From the NCBI RefSeq assembly GCF_028858725.1, contig NC_084763.1, forward strand, positions 6,386,001 through 6,450,000: a DNA stretch of 64,000 nt. Direction: 5' to 3'. The position numbers were made by a program, and so were the translations under genes. The notes under the pieces were generated by a model. It worked only from the letters and a program-made list of their open reading frames with translations. It was not told where the DNA came from and made no database searches. Positions 49,372 through 62,800 of this stretch are shown piece by piece. How positions within the stretch are numbered: position 1 is the first letter of the stretch; every line of letters starts with the position of its first letter. The stretch is from Colius striatus (lineage: Eukaryota > Chordata > Aves > Coliiformes > Coliidae).

Positions 49372-52300
49372 CTTATAACTACCACTTGTAGTATTGCTTT
49401 TTTTGTTGACCAGGAGCCTGACTAGAGGGATAACTAATTTTGCCTTGTATTTATTTTACCAGTAAATCTATCCAGTGTTGGAGCTTAGGAGAAATGGCAA
49501 ATTTAGGATCTGATACATTGATAATGAACTAAACAGAATTGAGACACTGGCAATCTGGTAGTTTTTAAGAAACCTCAGGTGGAGTTAAAGGGCAATGTAA
49601 TACCTTTATTCCCAGCAGAGTATATACATTGCAGGACTTGGGCCTATTATCTACCAGGTTGCTAGAGGCAATTGTAGGATGTATTTGACCAGGCATCAAG
49701 CTTTGTGTGTTCATGGAGCACAGGTGTTCTGAACATCTGAAGGATCCCCAGGGTTCTGGGCAAACCCTGACATGTTACAGATGTTTTTGAAGGAAAAGAG
49801 TTGTTTAATGGCAATGCCATGGAGGTACTAGGAGTGTGAAAACATTTTGTGTGATTATATTTTAAATTGTTCTGCAAATATTGGTACATAAAATAGCATT
49901 CCTTAATGACTGTTTTATGAGTTTGTCTTTGGGAAAATCTAAATGTTTACTACAATAATGTGTTGAAAAATAGCTCCCTGGAAAGCATTTAGTTCTGCAA
50001 GTACTTTGAGTGTTTCCCAGCCTGTTCTGAACATGGCCTTAGGGCTTGCCTTTACCGTTATTTATCTCTGTGTAGAAAAGGGAGACAGCTGCAGAAGCCT
50101 GGTATTAGTCTGCACTAAGCAGACGTGGGTTTGGCACTCCTATGAGTTCCACTGTGGCCTCAGTCTCTCCATGGCTTTAAAACCCATCTATACAATATAA
50201 AATCCCGCTTACCTAGGATGTTGCCAGGCACTTGAACTGTGAAGCAATCCTCTTCCACGGGAGAGGAAGACAAGCTAGTTCACAGGTCATTTATGAGTTG
50301 TTTTGCTGTACTGCACAGAAGACACACAAGCACAAGACATTGTTGACAATCTGTATCCTCAAGCACTTTTCCAGAAAACAAGTGGATGACAAATCAGAGT
50401 TCAAAGAAGAGTGTGATACAGATCCTGTGTGCAGCTCCTCAGCCAGCCTGCTGCCTTGATGTGCTTCAATGCTATGTGATATGTGACAGAGACATTGTAA
50501 AAGAGTCTACAGCAGGAAAAAGAGTCTACTGCAGGTTTTTGTCTCCAGTCGTAAAGAGAAGTGTAGAAGCAAAAGCAGAGACTGCAATTGACAAAGCAAG
50601 AGTGGGTGGAAGGATAACAAATACCAGAACTGGTATGAGGCAGGATTGAATACTGAAGGACTTTGAAAGTGAGTGAACAGGGAGTTCAGTTCGCATTTGG
50701 AGCAGTGGAAAGGGAGAAATGACGGAGAACTGTGGAAAACTCAGAGCAATGTGCTCAAATGAATGAATTTGAGACAGTTCCAAGTGCTGGAGCCAGAGAG
50801 GAGATTACAATAGGTAGGATGCACAGGCCTTGGCTAGGACTTCTGGCAGAGCAATCTGAGACAAATTGTGATACTTTGGAGATTCTGAATGCCATAAATC
50901 AGTGACATTTAAAGCACAGCAGTATCAACATCATCAGTAAAATTAGCAGTTCAAACTAAACTCCTCTCTGCCTCCAGACTGTGCATTGACACCTTAGACT
51001 GGGGTTCCCAGATCTGCTGCAGCTATTGGTGTGTGGAAGCAGAGACCCTCGAGTTCTCAAGCAGCAAGCACTCCGGTACCACTTGCAGTGGTCTGTGTAC
51101 TACTGACATGCATGCCCCTGCTTGGGAACCCTTGTCTGTGGTGAGATACTTTTGCTGTGTATCAAAACAGGAAAAGAGATTCATCTGCCTCTGTGATTCA
51201 GCAGAACCACTTTAACTCTTTCTAGAAGTGTCAGTGCCAGTGAGTAGGGCTGAGTCATCCAAGCAGACACAGCTAGCCTGATGCCCACCCATTCCTTCAG
51301 CTGGGAAGTAATCCTAAGGTGTCAAAGAGAAGGTGGCTACGTTTCCCATTCCACTCATCACTTCAGCATCATCATTACTTGCAAAATAACAGACAGTCTG
51401 AATTTCAACTGGCAGATTCAAAAAACTGTCAGCTGTTTCGGGGTTAGATAGGAATCAGATTTAAAAGGAAACAAAATGTTCTTCATTTCTAAGGAACTCA
51501 CTAGTTCACACCACTTATTTTCCCAGCAATGGTCACAATCAGTATGTCATTGCAACAATTGTCTGAGCCATAAGTAGGCACTCAAAACCCAAGACTAGTG
51601 CTCTGACATCTCTGTTATACCTTTGCTAAGCTGGAGTAGCTTCATGGAAGTCAAACGAGTCAGAGCTTCAATTACCTAAATTCTAAAGCAGTGTTGTCCT
51701 GTTCCAGCAAAGTCAGTTCATGAATGGGGCAACCAATTGCTTTCAAGAGGACCATTGCACTCATAAATGCTATTCTGTATGATATCAAGGTCTGAGTCCC
51801 AAGGGTGCACAAGTAAGAAGAAATGCAGGTTTCAGCCTTTAAAATGATGCATAGAACAAGCAGCAGAGGAGCACAGGCTCTTCAGAAACAAAGATCTTCA
51901 ATTTTCAGCGTTCCCAATGTTCTGAAGCAGAAGGAGATGCTTAGAAAATGTGTGGTATAAGCAGCTTTCTCTCCAGGAGGCTGATTTTCACTTAGCATTA
52001 CCTACTCTTTCCATGAACTAATAATATGAAAGTAAGCAGGGAATGTAGCCTCTGATGTTATGTGCCTGGTTCTTCACTGTACTGACCAGGTTTAGAAGGT
52101 GTACCTGGAGTTTTACTACATCTTTGCTTGAGTCTGCAAGTCAAAGAGGGACAGATATCAGCCCTAAGATGCCTATCTTAAGTTACTGTATGGGATTTCT
52201 TGCTGAAACCATCACATCAAACCTTACTGTTTCTAATATTATATGTGAATCCATCACCCACATTACTGCATTTTCTCTTGGCCCTTTTTACTATGGTGCT

Positions 52301-52516
52301 GTGAAGCACCCAGAGCTGATAATTGTCTTTTTATCTTCTCAGAAAAACTAGTAGGTGGTAATCTGTCATAACCATATTCAGCCTCTCTGAGTTCTAGCTA
52401 TGAATGAAACCATTGTTTCTGTTCTCACCTAGAACCCATACACTGTGGTATATCTGGACTAATCCTGCTGCAATCAACAAACTGTGGTGCTGGAAATACT
52501 ATAGTCCCCTGGGATA

Positions 52517-52765
52517 CACAGAATCACAGAATCTCAAGGGCTGTAAGGAACTTTGAAAGATGATCTAGTCCAACCTCCCTGCCAGAGCAGGACCACCTAG
52601 AGTAGGTCACACAGGAACTCGTCCAGGTGGGTTTAGAATGCCTGCAGAGGAGACTCCACAACCCATCTGGGCAGCCCCTTCCAGTGCTCCCTCACCCTCA
52701 TACCAAAGAAATTCTTCCTTATATTTCTTTGGAACCTCTTATGTTCCAGCTTGTACCAATCCCTA
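52517..52765 (-). mobile_element. CR1 LINE 3' fragment
   Basis: The reverse-complement CR1 order is preserved: ACACAGAATCACAGAATCTC, 'GATGATCTAGTCCAACCTCC', 'GCAGGACCACCTAGAGTAGG', 'CACAGGAACTCGTCCAGGTG', 'GGCAGCCCCTTCCAGTGCTC', 'TTCTTCCTTATATTTC', and GTTCCAGCTTGTACC. It is moderately diverged and inactive. Confidence 0.92.
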
Positions 52766-55744
52766 GAGGAAGATTCAGTTACAAGCTTGTTTGTGCTTTT
52801 GGTCACATCCATTGTAGCTAGATAAAGCTGTAAATGTAAAAATAGGATTTAAAAATAATTCCCTGTATTCTTGTTTCAAGTCAAGAAAATTTAATGAGTC
52901 TCTGTGGGATTTCCATGTGCAATGACAGTCAGGGATGCTGACATCAGTGGACCACCAGAATAAAGAGGAAAATCTGATAGAAAGTTTATAATGCTTTAAT
53001 TAGCCTAATGCCTTATGAGAATATTATTTCCATGTATCTGGATATTGAGTTAGCTTTCATCCCTGCCATAAAATACTTACTGGCTACATTTTCTTCCTCA
53101 TGTCAGATCAATAGTGTCTGCAAGCAGCAGGTTAGATCAGAACCTGTTTACCCTGCTTTGTTGAATGTGTACAAATACAGTGCCAGAAGAGAACGAAATA
53201 TCTTCCTCTCTCAGCACAGGGAAGAAGTTTACTCAGAAATCTGATTCGGGGTTACTTGAATATCATGTTTTACAAGTTACCTCCAATTTTCTTTCTATTC
53301 TTTTGTTCATGCTTTTGACATTTGATTATGGTTTGGCTCTCTGGACACTCAGGACTGTCAATACACAGATTTCTGCCTACAGTTAAACAAATGGAGTCTG
53401 TACTACACAGTGATAGATACTAATCCACTGATCGTGGCTTTCAAGGTATCTTGGAATGGATGCTGGAGCCTTAAGTTTTATGTACAGAGTCGTGTAATAT
53501 ATGTTAATATGTTATCACCCGTGTACAGTTTTTGTTTTATACTATGCTGACGTCAAGTCCTTGCTCAGAAGGCTGGACCTTGATGCACATACTTAGAAGT
53601 TAAAGAACTTTCCCTAAAGCAGCATCTAAACTGATATTCCCAGCTCTCCTATGATTTGTACCAACCAGTTCTGGAACAGTGTAACTGGGACACCAAGTTA
53701 AATGTCTCTCGCTGTGTAAAATGACCACTATAGTTTATTTTCTCTTTCTGCCAGCTACTCTGCTCAGATTGGACACACTGCATGGCTGGTCCTAGGAGAC
53801 AAGGAGCACAGTTTTGCTTTAGCTTCTATTCTCCCTGCTTCTAGCCTGCAAATACAGAGACAAATTTGGTATATTGTCAATTCTAAGAAGGAAGCCACAG
53901 AAATGTTAAGTGAAGGCAGTTGCTTGTTAAACTGGCAACTGTGTTAAGAGGAAATACAGAGCTCAGTATCACACGTTAACCAAAAAAGATCCCAGTCAAG
54001 GTATTTGTGTCTGACAGAGAAAATCACATTATAGGGACAAAATTAGGAAGAAGTGTGTAGCATAAGCCTTAGTCAGTCTGCCAGAATTTTTGTTCTTTAT
54101 GTGGTTGGAAGAGGTGGGTATTAGACTCTCCAGCTGTGCTCCCTATTGTCAACTACACCAGCAGCTGGTTTTCCTTAGAGATTTTACAAATGCTGGTGCT
54201 ATTTTTGTTCCATGATTTTATACTCTTGAGCACACACATAAGGAACAAAAATGAGTTGAATAAACAGGACTCACTGAGGCTCTGCTGATTAGTGGAGATG
54301 CATATGTTTAATTATTTAGTGTTATTTTCTTATGCAAAATAGCATCTTCAGCATCAAACATTGGCGTGATATGCTATAAAGATTTCCTTACTGGTAAACT
54401 CAAGTTGTGCACGTAACTCAAACCTGAGGCTTAACTGACAGAGAAGGTCTTGTGACAGTCCTTTGTACTGGAGGGAAATTTGACACGAGGGCTTGAGATA
54501 AGCTTGAAAATTGCATCTCCAAAAGCCAAGTCCAGAAACTGTTTCAAGACAGTGGAGCTTCTTTTGTGAAAATTCTTGTTTACTGTAATCAGAACTGATT
54601 TGGACTGAGGCCTCTTCCACAGGCAATTCTGACATTAAGTGAATTAATATTAATTCATTCTGATCTAGAACTGAAAAGTGAAATTCCTCAGGAAATTAAA
54701 ATGCTACAGAAATTTGTTTCCAAGCTGTTACTGTATGGATTTGAAAGAGTTGTCTTACTACCCTCTTATCAATAACAAAAACTACTTTGTGCCAACCACA
54801 CTATCTTGATTAATTTTGCTTAGACTTTTCATCAGATAAATGTCTCGAATGTCAGATACCTGCAATATTATGTTTACATATTATCTAGTATTATTTAATA
54901 CAAAATACAGAGGGTAATGCATACAAAAGCCAATATCAAGCAGTAGCATCAAAAGGGGTTGTATTTTATTAAACTCAGCATTTCTACAAGATGACGGTGA
55001 AACCAGAAGGGTTGCACATCATTGAGAACAGAACTGGAAAGTGGCAAGTTGTGACAGAGTGGTTTGATCCCAACAAAGCTACAGTTTGTCCCATCTTTGC
55101 AGACCAGACCTTTGTCTCATTTACACACCTAACACTATCCTGACTATTAGCATTGTTAGATAAACCTTTTTTAGAGATTTGACTCCTGGTCATTCACATA
55201 TGGTTTTTCTAGCCCTCCTCATACACTGTTTCCAATATGCTAGGGCTACAAAGAGGTAGGGATGCAGCAATTGATTCAAAAGGCCAGGTTTTCCTCTGAA
55301 TACAGGGTTTACATCAACATCTGTTGATTCTGACAAAGTTATTTCTGATTAACACATATGAGAGTGAAGAGGCTTGCGACCCTAAATTTGATTGCAGTAT
55401 GGCCAGACACCTGCTGAAATAATGGTGTTCTCTGTGATTTGAGTAATCATTTTTTGGGTCAGGTTTTTCAGGTACTAAAAACTGCTTTTGAAGTCAAATC
55501 CATTATAAAAGTATTTACTTCACAGAAAGTATTTTCTCCTGAGTCCCACAGGGACTATCAGCATCAAATGAATAGCTCCAGGAGCTCAGCACTGAAGACA
55601 ATCATTGTATAAATAATATACTTGTAGCATTGCTGCTCCTGGATGCAGTCAGATTGCTGCAAAACACGTTGCAAAATGCACTAGAAAAGCTTATGGATGA
55701 TATCTTTGGCAGTGCTCCTATATACAGGTAGTCAACAAAACTAT
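52766..55744. other. Intergenic DNA, no gene recognised
   Basis: This is unique AT-rich sequence between two CR1 copies. A perfect palindromic TGACGTCA (CRE) occurs at 53548-53555 outside any CpG island. No exon-like frame or RNA gene was seen. Confidence 0.55.
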
Positions 55745-56322
55745 GTGTGGGCAGCAGGTCAAGGGAGGTTCTGCTCCCTCTCTACTCTGCCCTGCTGAGG
55801 CCTCATCTGGAGTCCTGTGTCCAGTTCTGGGCTCCTCAGCTCAAGAGGGACAGGGAAGTGCTGGAGAGAGTCCAGCACAGGGCCACCAAGATGATCAGGG
55901 AAATGGAACATCTTTCATACGAGGAAAGGCTGTGGGAACTGGGGCTGTTTAGTCTGGAGAAAAGGAGACTGAGGGGGATCATATTAACATTTCTAAATAT
56001 CTAAAGGGTGGATGTCAGGAGATTGGGACATCCCTTTTTTCTATAGTATCTAGCAACAGGACAAGGGGTGATGGGATGAAGCTGGAACACAAAAAGTTCC
56101 ACTTAAACATAAGAAAAAACTATTTCACTGTTTCAGTGAGGGAGCCCTGGCACAGGCTGCCCAGAGGGGTTGTGGAGGCTCCTTCCTCGGAGGTCTTCAA
56201 GACCCACCTGGACACATTCCTATGTGACCTGATCTAGGTGACCCTGCTTCTGCAGGGGGGTTGGACTAGATGATCTCTAAAGGTCCCTTCCAACCCCTAC
56301 CATTCTATTATTCTATGATTCT
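55745..56322 (+). mobile_element. CR1 LINE 3' fragment with ORF2 C-terminal remnant
   Basis: It starts in the ORF2 C-terminal region ([38 protein letters not shown], ...[18 protein letters not shown]), open in one frame to 56004. It then runs through the ORF2 end and 3' UTR to CTTCCAACCCCTACCATTC. The tail shows the CR1 8-bp units (ATTCTATT, ATTCTATG, ATTCT). A stop at 56002-56004 and the missing 5' part make it inactive. It is the longest CR1 in the window. Confidence 0.96.
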
Positions 56323-56711
56323 ATTTCAAGAGTTGAAAGCCTATACTGGTAGCAGATGACCCCATAAATATACATACATATCTCTGTTATATGTAGCTAA
56401 TACTCTGTTCACATGGAAAATCTCTTTCATTTTCCAATTAAATATTCTATAAGACAGTGTCAGAGATGCACTGAGCAATGCTGAAGCCCATCGTAACAAA
56501 TGAGCTCTGAAGAGGGGAAGCAGTTCCTGGCATTCCATATTCTGACCCCAGCATGGTCTAGTCAATGGCCCATCAGATTAGACCCTGGAGTGAATCCTGA
56601 TTCCTTCTTCAGACTGTGTAGTAACTGGACAGAACAGGATGCTTTGCCTCCAACTTCAACCTTTGACTGCAAGCACCTGTGAATGTCTTGTATTTTGCTC
56701 TGTGTAAGTGT

Positions 56712-56890
56712 ACAGGACCACAGAATAGCTTGTGTTTGAAGGGACCAGTGTACCACTTTGTCCAATCCTCCTGCTGCAATCTGGGTCAAGTACAGCAGGT
56801 TGTTCAGGGCCATGTGTGGTCAGGTTTTGAGTATCTCCAAGGAGGGAGACTCGACAACCTTTCTGGGCAACCTGTGCCAGTCTTTGGCTA
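56712..56890 (-). mobile_element. Old CR1 LINE 3' fragment
   Basis: The reverse-complement pattern is diverged but ordered: ACCACAGAATAGCTTGTG, TTGAAGGGACC, 'TGTCCAATCCTCCTGCTGC', 'CAGGTTTTGAGTATCTCCAA', 'CTTTCTGGGCAACCTGTGCC'. The divergence suggests an older CR1 subfamily than its neighbours. Confidence 0.8.
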
Positions 56891-57804
56891 ACCATATTTA
56901 AATGGGATTTCCTGTATTTCAGTGTGTGCCTGGTGCCTCTCATCCTTTAACTGGGTAACACTGAGCTGCAGCTCTGTGGATACCACTACAGCACCTAGCA
57001 CAATGAGAACAGGTCTTGGTGGTGCCTGCAGGTGCCCCTGTAGTCAAACAAAGCCATAGAGAAACAACAGTAACAGTCATGCAGGATTTCCCTCCCCAAC
57101 ATTCACAGAGCCTTCTAGTACTTCTTAATTAAATTCAATAAATAATTTGTTTAACACTATAGATGTTGCTTGAGATGAGCTCAGTGTTGGTGGAGTGGGA
57201 GCTAGGAGCATCCCAGACCAGGAACGGTGTGAACCTCCTTGTTTACTGGAGCTTCTTCTGTGCAGCCAGAGGAGAGACAGGGAGAGGAGGACAAAGTAAG
57301 CCTTGGGCACTGGAGTAACAGTATCTGTGTGGGGCAGGATACCTTCTGCTGGACACTTGCCCCCAGTTTGGGAGCTGGAGGCTCTGCAGAGTGGATATTC
57401 CTCTCTCTCCATCCTCTGCCTGAAGTTTTCTGTAATGGTGAAACTCAGCCTTATTTATCAGGAAAGACTGAAATGATCCCTAAGGTTAGCAAAGCTCTCA
57501 GAGACCCTTCGGGAAGAAAAGTTCTATGTAAATAGAAGCTGATTCCTACAGGTTATTAATAGATGTATCTGCAAAAGTAATGTGCAAACTATAAAAGAAA
57601 GATAATTCTGAATTAAATTACCATAATTTTTTCCATTGCTGTCTCTTTTCAGGAGACCTGGATAATACTGCTAACAATGACAGGTTGAATAAGAGACAGG
57701 GTTTGTGTGGGCCAGAGGTGGGAACTGAGAAGGAGACTAATTATAGCTTTTTTAACCTTTGCATGCAGCTAGGCAGGATAAAAATGAATTACACAACCAG
57801 CAAG

Positions 57805-58100
57805 TGAGCTGTTGGGGCAGAGTGGCTGGAAAGCTGCCTAGAGGGAAAGGACCTGGGGGTTTTGGTCAGCAGCAACTGAGCATGAGCCAGCAGTGTGCCC
57901 AGGTGGCCAAGAAGGCTGATGGCATCCTGGCGTGGATCAGAAATAGTGTGGCCAGAAGGACCAGGACAGTGATTGTTCTCCTGTCCTTGGCTTTGGTGAG
58001 GCGACACTTTGAATACAGTGTTGGCCCCCTCACTACAAGAAGGACATTGAGGTGCTGGAGCATGTCCAGAGACGGGCAATGAAGCTGGGGAGGGGTGAGC
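57805..58100 (+). mobile_element. CR1 LINE internal (ORF2) fragment
   Basis: This piece comes from the ORF2 region upstream of the usual 3' fragments: GGACCTGGGGGTTTTGGTC, 'CATGAGCCAGCAGTGTGCCC', 'AGGTGGCCAAGAAGGCTGAT', 'CACTACAAGAAGGACATTGA', and GGAGCATGTCCAGAGACG. It lacks the CR1 3' end, so it was deleted or interrupted after insertion. Frameshifts split the coding remnant. Confidence 0.9.
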
Positions 58101-61100
58101 AGGGACTGTGCTGACCATTTGCCATTCCCTGACAGATGCTTGTACTACCCATGAATATCACGTTTATTGTAAGTGAAGAAAATTATGACCAGCACCCCTT
58201 CTCCCAGCACCTGAAACACTCCCTGTGCCTGACAGAATAAGCTTATTGGTTTTTTCAGCAGTGTTTTGTTTCTGAATCGGAGGCACGATCCTGAATTTCT
58301 CCTCAAACTAAATACATACATATAATTACAGTTTACTGTTACAAACCAAGACAGAGAAAGCAGTATGTAGACAACATGTGCACAGCTCTCCTTTGTGGAG
58401 GCAGACTTTTCCCATCCAGGCACCAGTAGAGCCCTTGCATTTCAGCCATCTTCCCAGGTAGGATTTTAATTAAAGTTGTAATTTATCCCAAGGAAGAATC
58501 CAGAAAATAGCTGAATCTTTTTTTCCCTTTGTCAATCTTCTGCCCTAGGCAAGGAGCTAATGAACTAGTTGCTTCAAAATAGTGCTCACCATGAGCTAAT
58601 TTATTTTGTTATATTTTGGAGCTTGAGGGTTGGTACAGAGTGGAGATTTCTCACCAAAATGACAGAATATTTTGAGCTGACTGCAAAGGGAAACTTGTTA
58701 CCTCCAACCATGCAGTTCTTAAGCAGAAAGAAAGACATCAAAAGCATTGTAGCATTTAGTCAATATACAATGAGTGTTTCAAGAGCTGGATTAAAAATGC
58801 AGAGATGTGGTTGTGGTGTCCAGAGTCAGTGTGATATGTACTCCCTTCTTTTTGCAAGGGAACTTCCTTATCAAAGTAGCAGTGAGTTGCAGCATGTGTA
58901 TGCTCTGCGTGAGCAGCTGAACAGGCATCCCTTGCAAGCACTTCACAGGAGATGTGGGAAGCAGAAATACCTGTGGCCATGCTAGATTTTTTTCTCCTTG
59001 CTTAGCTGTTTCCCCACCATTCAGGAGTAATTATTACCCTCACACAGCCCATTATGGTGTAGAATTTTTAAATCAATTAAATTGTTCCCCCTGTCAAATT
59101 ATTTATTACTGCTAAACTTCTTAATCAGCTCTCATGACCTAAATTAGTTCCCCTTGCCTCATTTTCTTTGATGATTTTGCTGCTGCAGAGGAGTTAGCTG
59201 AAAAAATATGGGGGAAAGGCAAGGGAGCTGAAGACCCTTCTATACCTTTGCCCATCAAGGAAGTTATTCAGGGCCTGCGACTTTCAGTGAGCACTAAGCT
59301 GGGGCTGGGGCTGTTTCCCATTTCTAGGAAATCGTAAAAGGAAGGGTGAAACAGATGTGACACCAGTAGGCATCCTTGTGTCACACTGTTGGCATGAGAA
59401 GAGGAAGAAGAAAATAGCATATAATCCTCTCCCTGCTGAAAATAAAATAACTGGTAGCTATTTTCCAAGGGCTTTTAAAATACTATGGTCTCCTGTTGCC
59501 TGTCTGATAATCATTCTCTAGTTCAGCTTTCCACTTGTTAAACCATCAGTTGCAGCTTAGATCTGCCCTGCCCTTGCCACGGGCTGGCTTGGAGCATCAG
59601 GAAGGCATACAGGGGTGGAGGTGCCTCTGCTGTCACAGGGCATGCAGGACACTGGGTCAGGGATGGCTTCTTTAGCACAAGTTGGGGCCAGAAATGAGCC
59701 CTGAGGGAGGACAAGGCTGACAGTTGGAACAGCTTGTCTTGTCACCAGGGCTGGGAGAGTTGCCTCTGAAGAGCAGCATTTATTTCACGTCACATAAGGA
59801 GTGTGTTGGTCCATGAGACAAGTGTTGCAGAAATGCAGCTGAGACATATGTTTTAGCAAGACTCCGAGGGGCATGAAGCCCCACCAAGAAGCTCTAGGAA
59901 TACCAGAATGTCTATGCAAGATCTTTTAAGGAATATAGGTCTTTTAAGGAAAATCTTCTACCTCTGTGCTGTTTTTCCCAGATAATTTTTGTGTGTATGT
60001 TATTTGAAAGTATGTGAAACTCAATAGGTGAGGGTAAACAGCAGGTGTCATCTGTGATCAATCCCCTTCCATTTTTCAGACTTGGGCACTTGTGGAGCTG
60101 AAACTTCAAGCTTGTAACAAGATTTAATTAGAAATATGCAAATGCTTGTAAGAATCCCCTGAACAAAATGTCTTTACAAAGTCTCTACTTTTGGTCTTGG
60201 TATATGGGGAGAGTTTGTGAAACCTCAGGCAGTCTTCACAGTACTAACATTGATGTCAAGTCTCCAATTCAGGTTCTCATATCCATTCACTGATATTTTT
60301 CTTTAGACTCACTCCTAAACTTCAATCTTTTTCTTCAGAGGAGAAAACTATGTGTACTAAGCACAAATTCATATCTGCTGTTGGACACACCTGCTTGTAT
60401 CCCATCAGAACCAGACACAAAGAAATCATCTCATTCTATATTTAGATCTGTCTAATCTACTATCCATATTTGTTCATTTCTTGATGGGTTTATCTAGATT
60501 TTCCTGCATTGTGATTCTCCTGTTGTGTATTTATATCACCCCATAGAGTTCCCGTTAACACCAACAAACATTCAGCCTTGAGCAATTACAGTAACTGCAC
60601 AGGACACAGCAAGGAAATCTCTATTTATAGTTTAGTAAACCAGAAACCTACATGGTAACTAACACGTGTTGTAACTCAGCAGTGGATTTTTTAAAATGCA
60701 AACAGCAAACCAGAGGAATCAAATCCAAATTGACATTGATTTTGGTTGAAAGGCAAATATGAAAGGATAGGGAAATGAATGAGAGCCTGTGTGTTGACTG
60801 TAGGCAGACCTTAGGTTTGAAAAAGATTTGTGCTCTTTGTAAGTAGAGTGTTGTACTAGATATTGCTGCTTTCTCTCCCCCAAACCAGTGGTAAGGTGAA
60901 TGCAAGTTCTTTGTTCATAGGGAGATTGGCAGCTTGATTTAATAGATCACTAGAAATGCTTTAGGTTTGACTTGGAGAGGTTTTACAGGTAGAGTCATCA
61001 GCGTTGGGTGGTCAATATGCTGCCAGCTGTACAGGGAGCTCACAGTCATCTTCAGTGTCAAGGACACCCACATCTACCCACAGCTCTGGGCAGAGGTTCT

Positions 61101-62800
61101 CTCCTGACTCTGGCAATGCCACCTGAGGACAACTTTGATTCTGCTCATGGCTCACCTAGGGCCCACAGCTGCCCACCACATGTATGCATCCATTTGTCTG
61201 CCCACCTCTGCTGTGTCAGCTCTGTCTGATCTGCTCTGTGACTCATATTCATCCATAAAAGCAAGATGACCCCACCAACATTTTTTTTACCTGAAGCAGG
61301 TGAAGGAGTATTCACAATGTCCATTCACCTGGCAGAGCTGGGTCAGTGGCAGCCTCCAACACAGATGTGATGTCAGGCAGCTAGGAATGATACAGCTCTT
61401 TGCAAAGTGAATTTCTGTGTGTATATATACATGTATATTTTGTGGCCTGAGCATTTTTCCTTTAGAGAGACAGACCCACAGTCTACAGTGAGCAGATACT
61501 CACCTCCATTCCTGGTAAAGTGTCTGTTTCTGCCACAGTTGTAGGAAAACAATGGCCCTTTTTCTAAGGAAGACCTCTTTGAAGTTAGTCCACCATGACT
61601 ATGGAGAAGGGTTAAGGACCTTATTCTGTTTTTTCCAACCCAAGACAAAGACTTCTCTGTATGAATGACACACTTCACCCCCACTCCCCACAATGCCATT
61701 CTTATAGTGTGCCTGAAGAACGAAAGCAGGATTGAGTTATTATTTTTAGCCTACCCATTTCCTCTGGCTGTGCTGAGCTGAAAAACCTTCCTTTGTGATT
61801 TCAATGCTGTAGGGTAACTACTTCCTATAATTCTCCAGAAGAGAAAGATTTGTGATCATACCATATTACATGTTTATGACTATTCTTGGGAAAAATTGCA
61901 TGACCCAGAAATGTTTGCCAATATTTAAGGGGATTTGTTGGACATTGACTGAATCTCGAGTACAATTTCATGATGATTTTTTGCAGTCCAGATCCTGCTT
62001 TTTATGCTGATTCTTGTAAGAAGACATCTCTTCCTGCCTTCACATCTTCTGTGATGTGCATAAACACTTGTTTAGTGTACATGTTGCCAACACTTTGTTT
62101 TTTACTCAGCGATTAAATTGTTACATTGGATGGATTCAGTAATATCTCATTTTAACATCATATTAAGTCCTGCTTTTATTTTCATCCTCCATGCTGAGAG
62201 TACTTGGTCTACTTATTTTTGGCAGTACACTAAAACCTAAGGCAGTGTTACTTAATTTATAACCTATCTTTGATATATTCTGGTCCTTAAACAAAGGAAT
62301 GTCTTCACAACCTCATCCACAGACAAATTATAGCACTATTTGAGTGTCTGCATTTGAAACGTTCTTTCGCTCTAGCCCACGTAGGACATTCAGTTCCTCT
62401 GATCACACTCCTGTGTGGGATCTGGGTAGCTTCACCACAACAGTTTGTCCTGTGCTTGCTTTATGAAGCAAGCTTGATTTTGAACTTCAATAAATGAAAG
62501 GTGCAAATCTTCTCCTGTGCTTACAATCATTATCTTTGGCTTGCAAAAGGGGAAACAACCAAGAAATGCCAAAAGCAGAGAAACTTGCTGGATGCCAAAT
62601 GTATTACTGCCAAGAACCCAATTATGTAAAAATCAGGCAATTGGATAGTCAAGGACATCTTTTTATAGCTCACATAAAACCAAAGTATTCCAAATGTCGT
62701 TATTTTCCTACTATTAGGAGCTTGATTTGTGTAAAATAGTGTAAGAGATTAAAATGTTATTGCTACTGGACAGCTATAGACATGCATAATGATTAAAAAA
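58101..62800. other. Intergenic DNA, no gene recognised
   Basis: This is unique sequence. Positions 59010-59200 are AT-rich with TAATTA, ATTAAAT and AATCA cores and could be a conserved noncoding element. A short 18-bp-period duplication (TCTTTTAAGGA twice) lies at 59922-59950, and a TA-rich run at about 61421-61440. No credible exon was found. Confidence 0.5.

Larger units (their letters stand above)
44931..52516. other. Intergenic DNA upstream of TMEM158, no gene recognised
   Basis: This unique AT-rich sequence has no CR1 copy. It contains a 35-bp tandem duplication at 49312-49371 and a short duplicated segment near 50507-50537 (AGAGTCTAC-GCAGG twice). It also holds one exon-like open frame at 48422-48860. 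In human the next gene on this side is LARS2, well beyond the distance covered here. Confidence 0.5.

Noticed and set aside
55747..56004. 85-codon frame with reverse-transcriptase-like ending as a host gene
   Set aside because: It is the C-terminal part of CR1 ORF2 in a 5'-truncated LINE copy, not a cellular gene.
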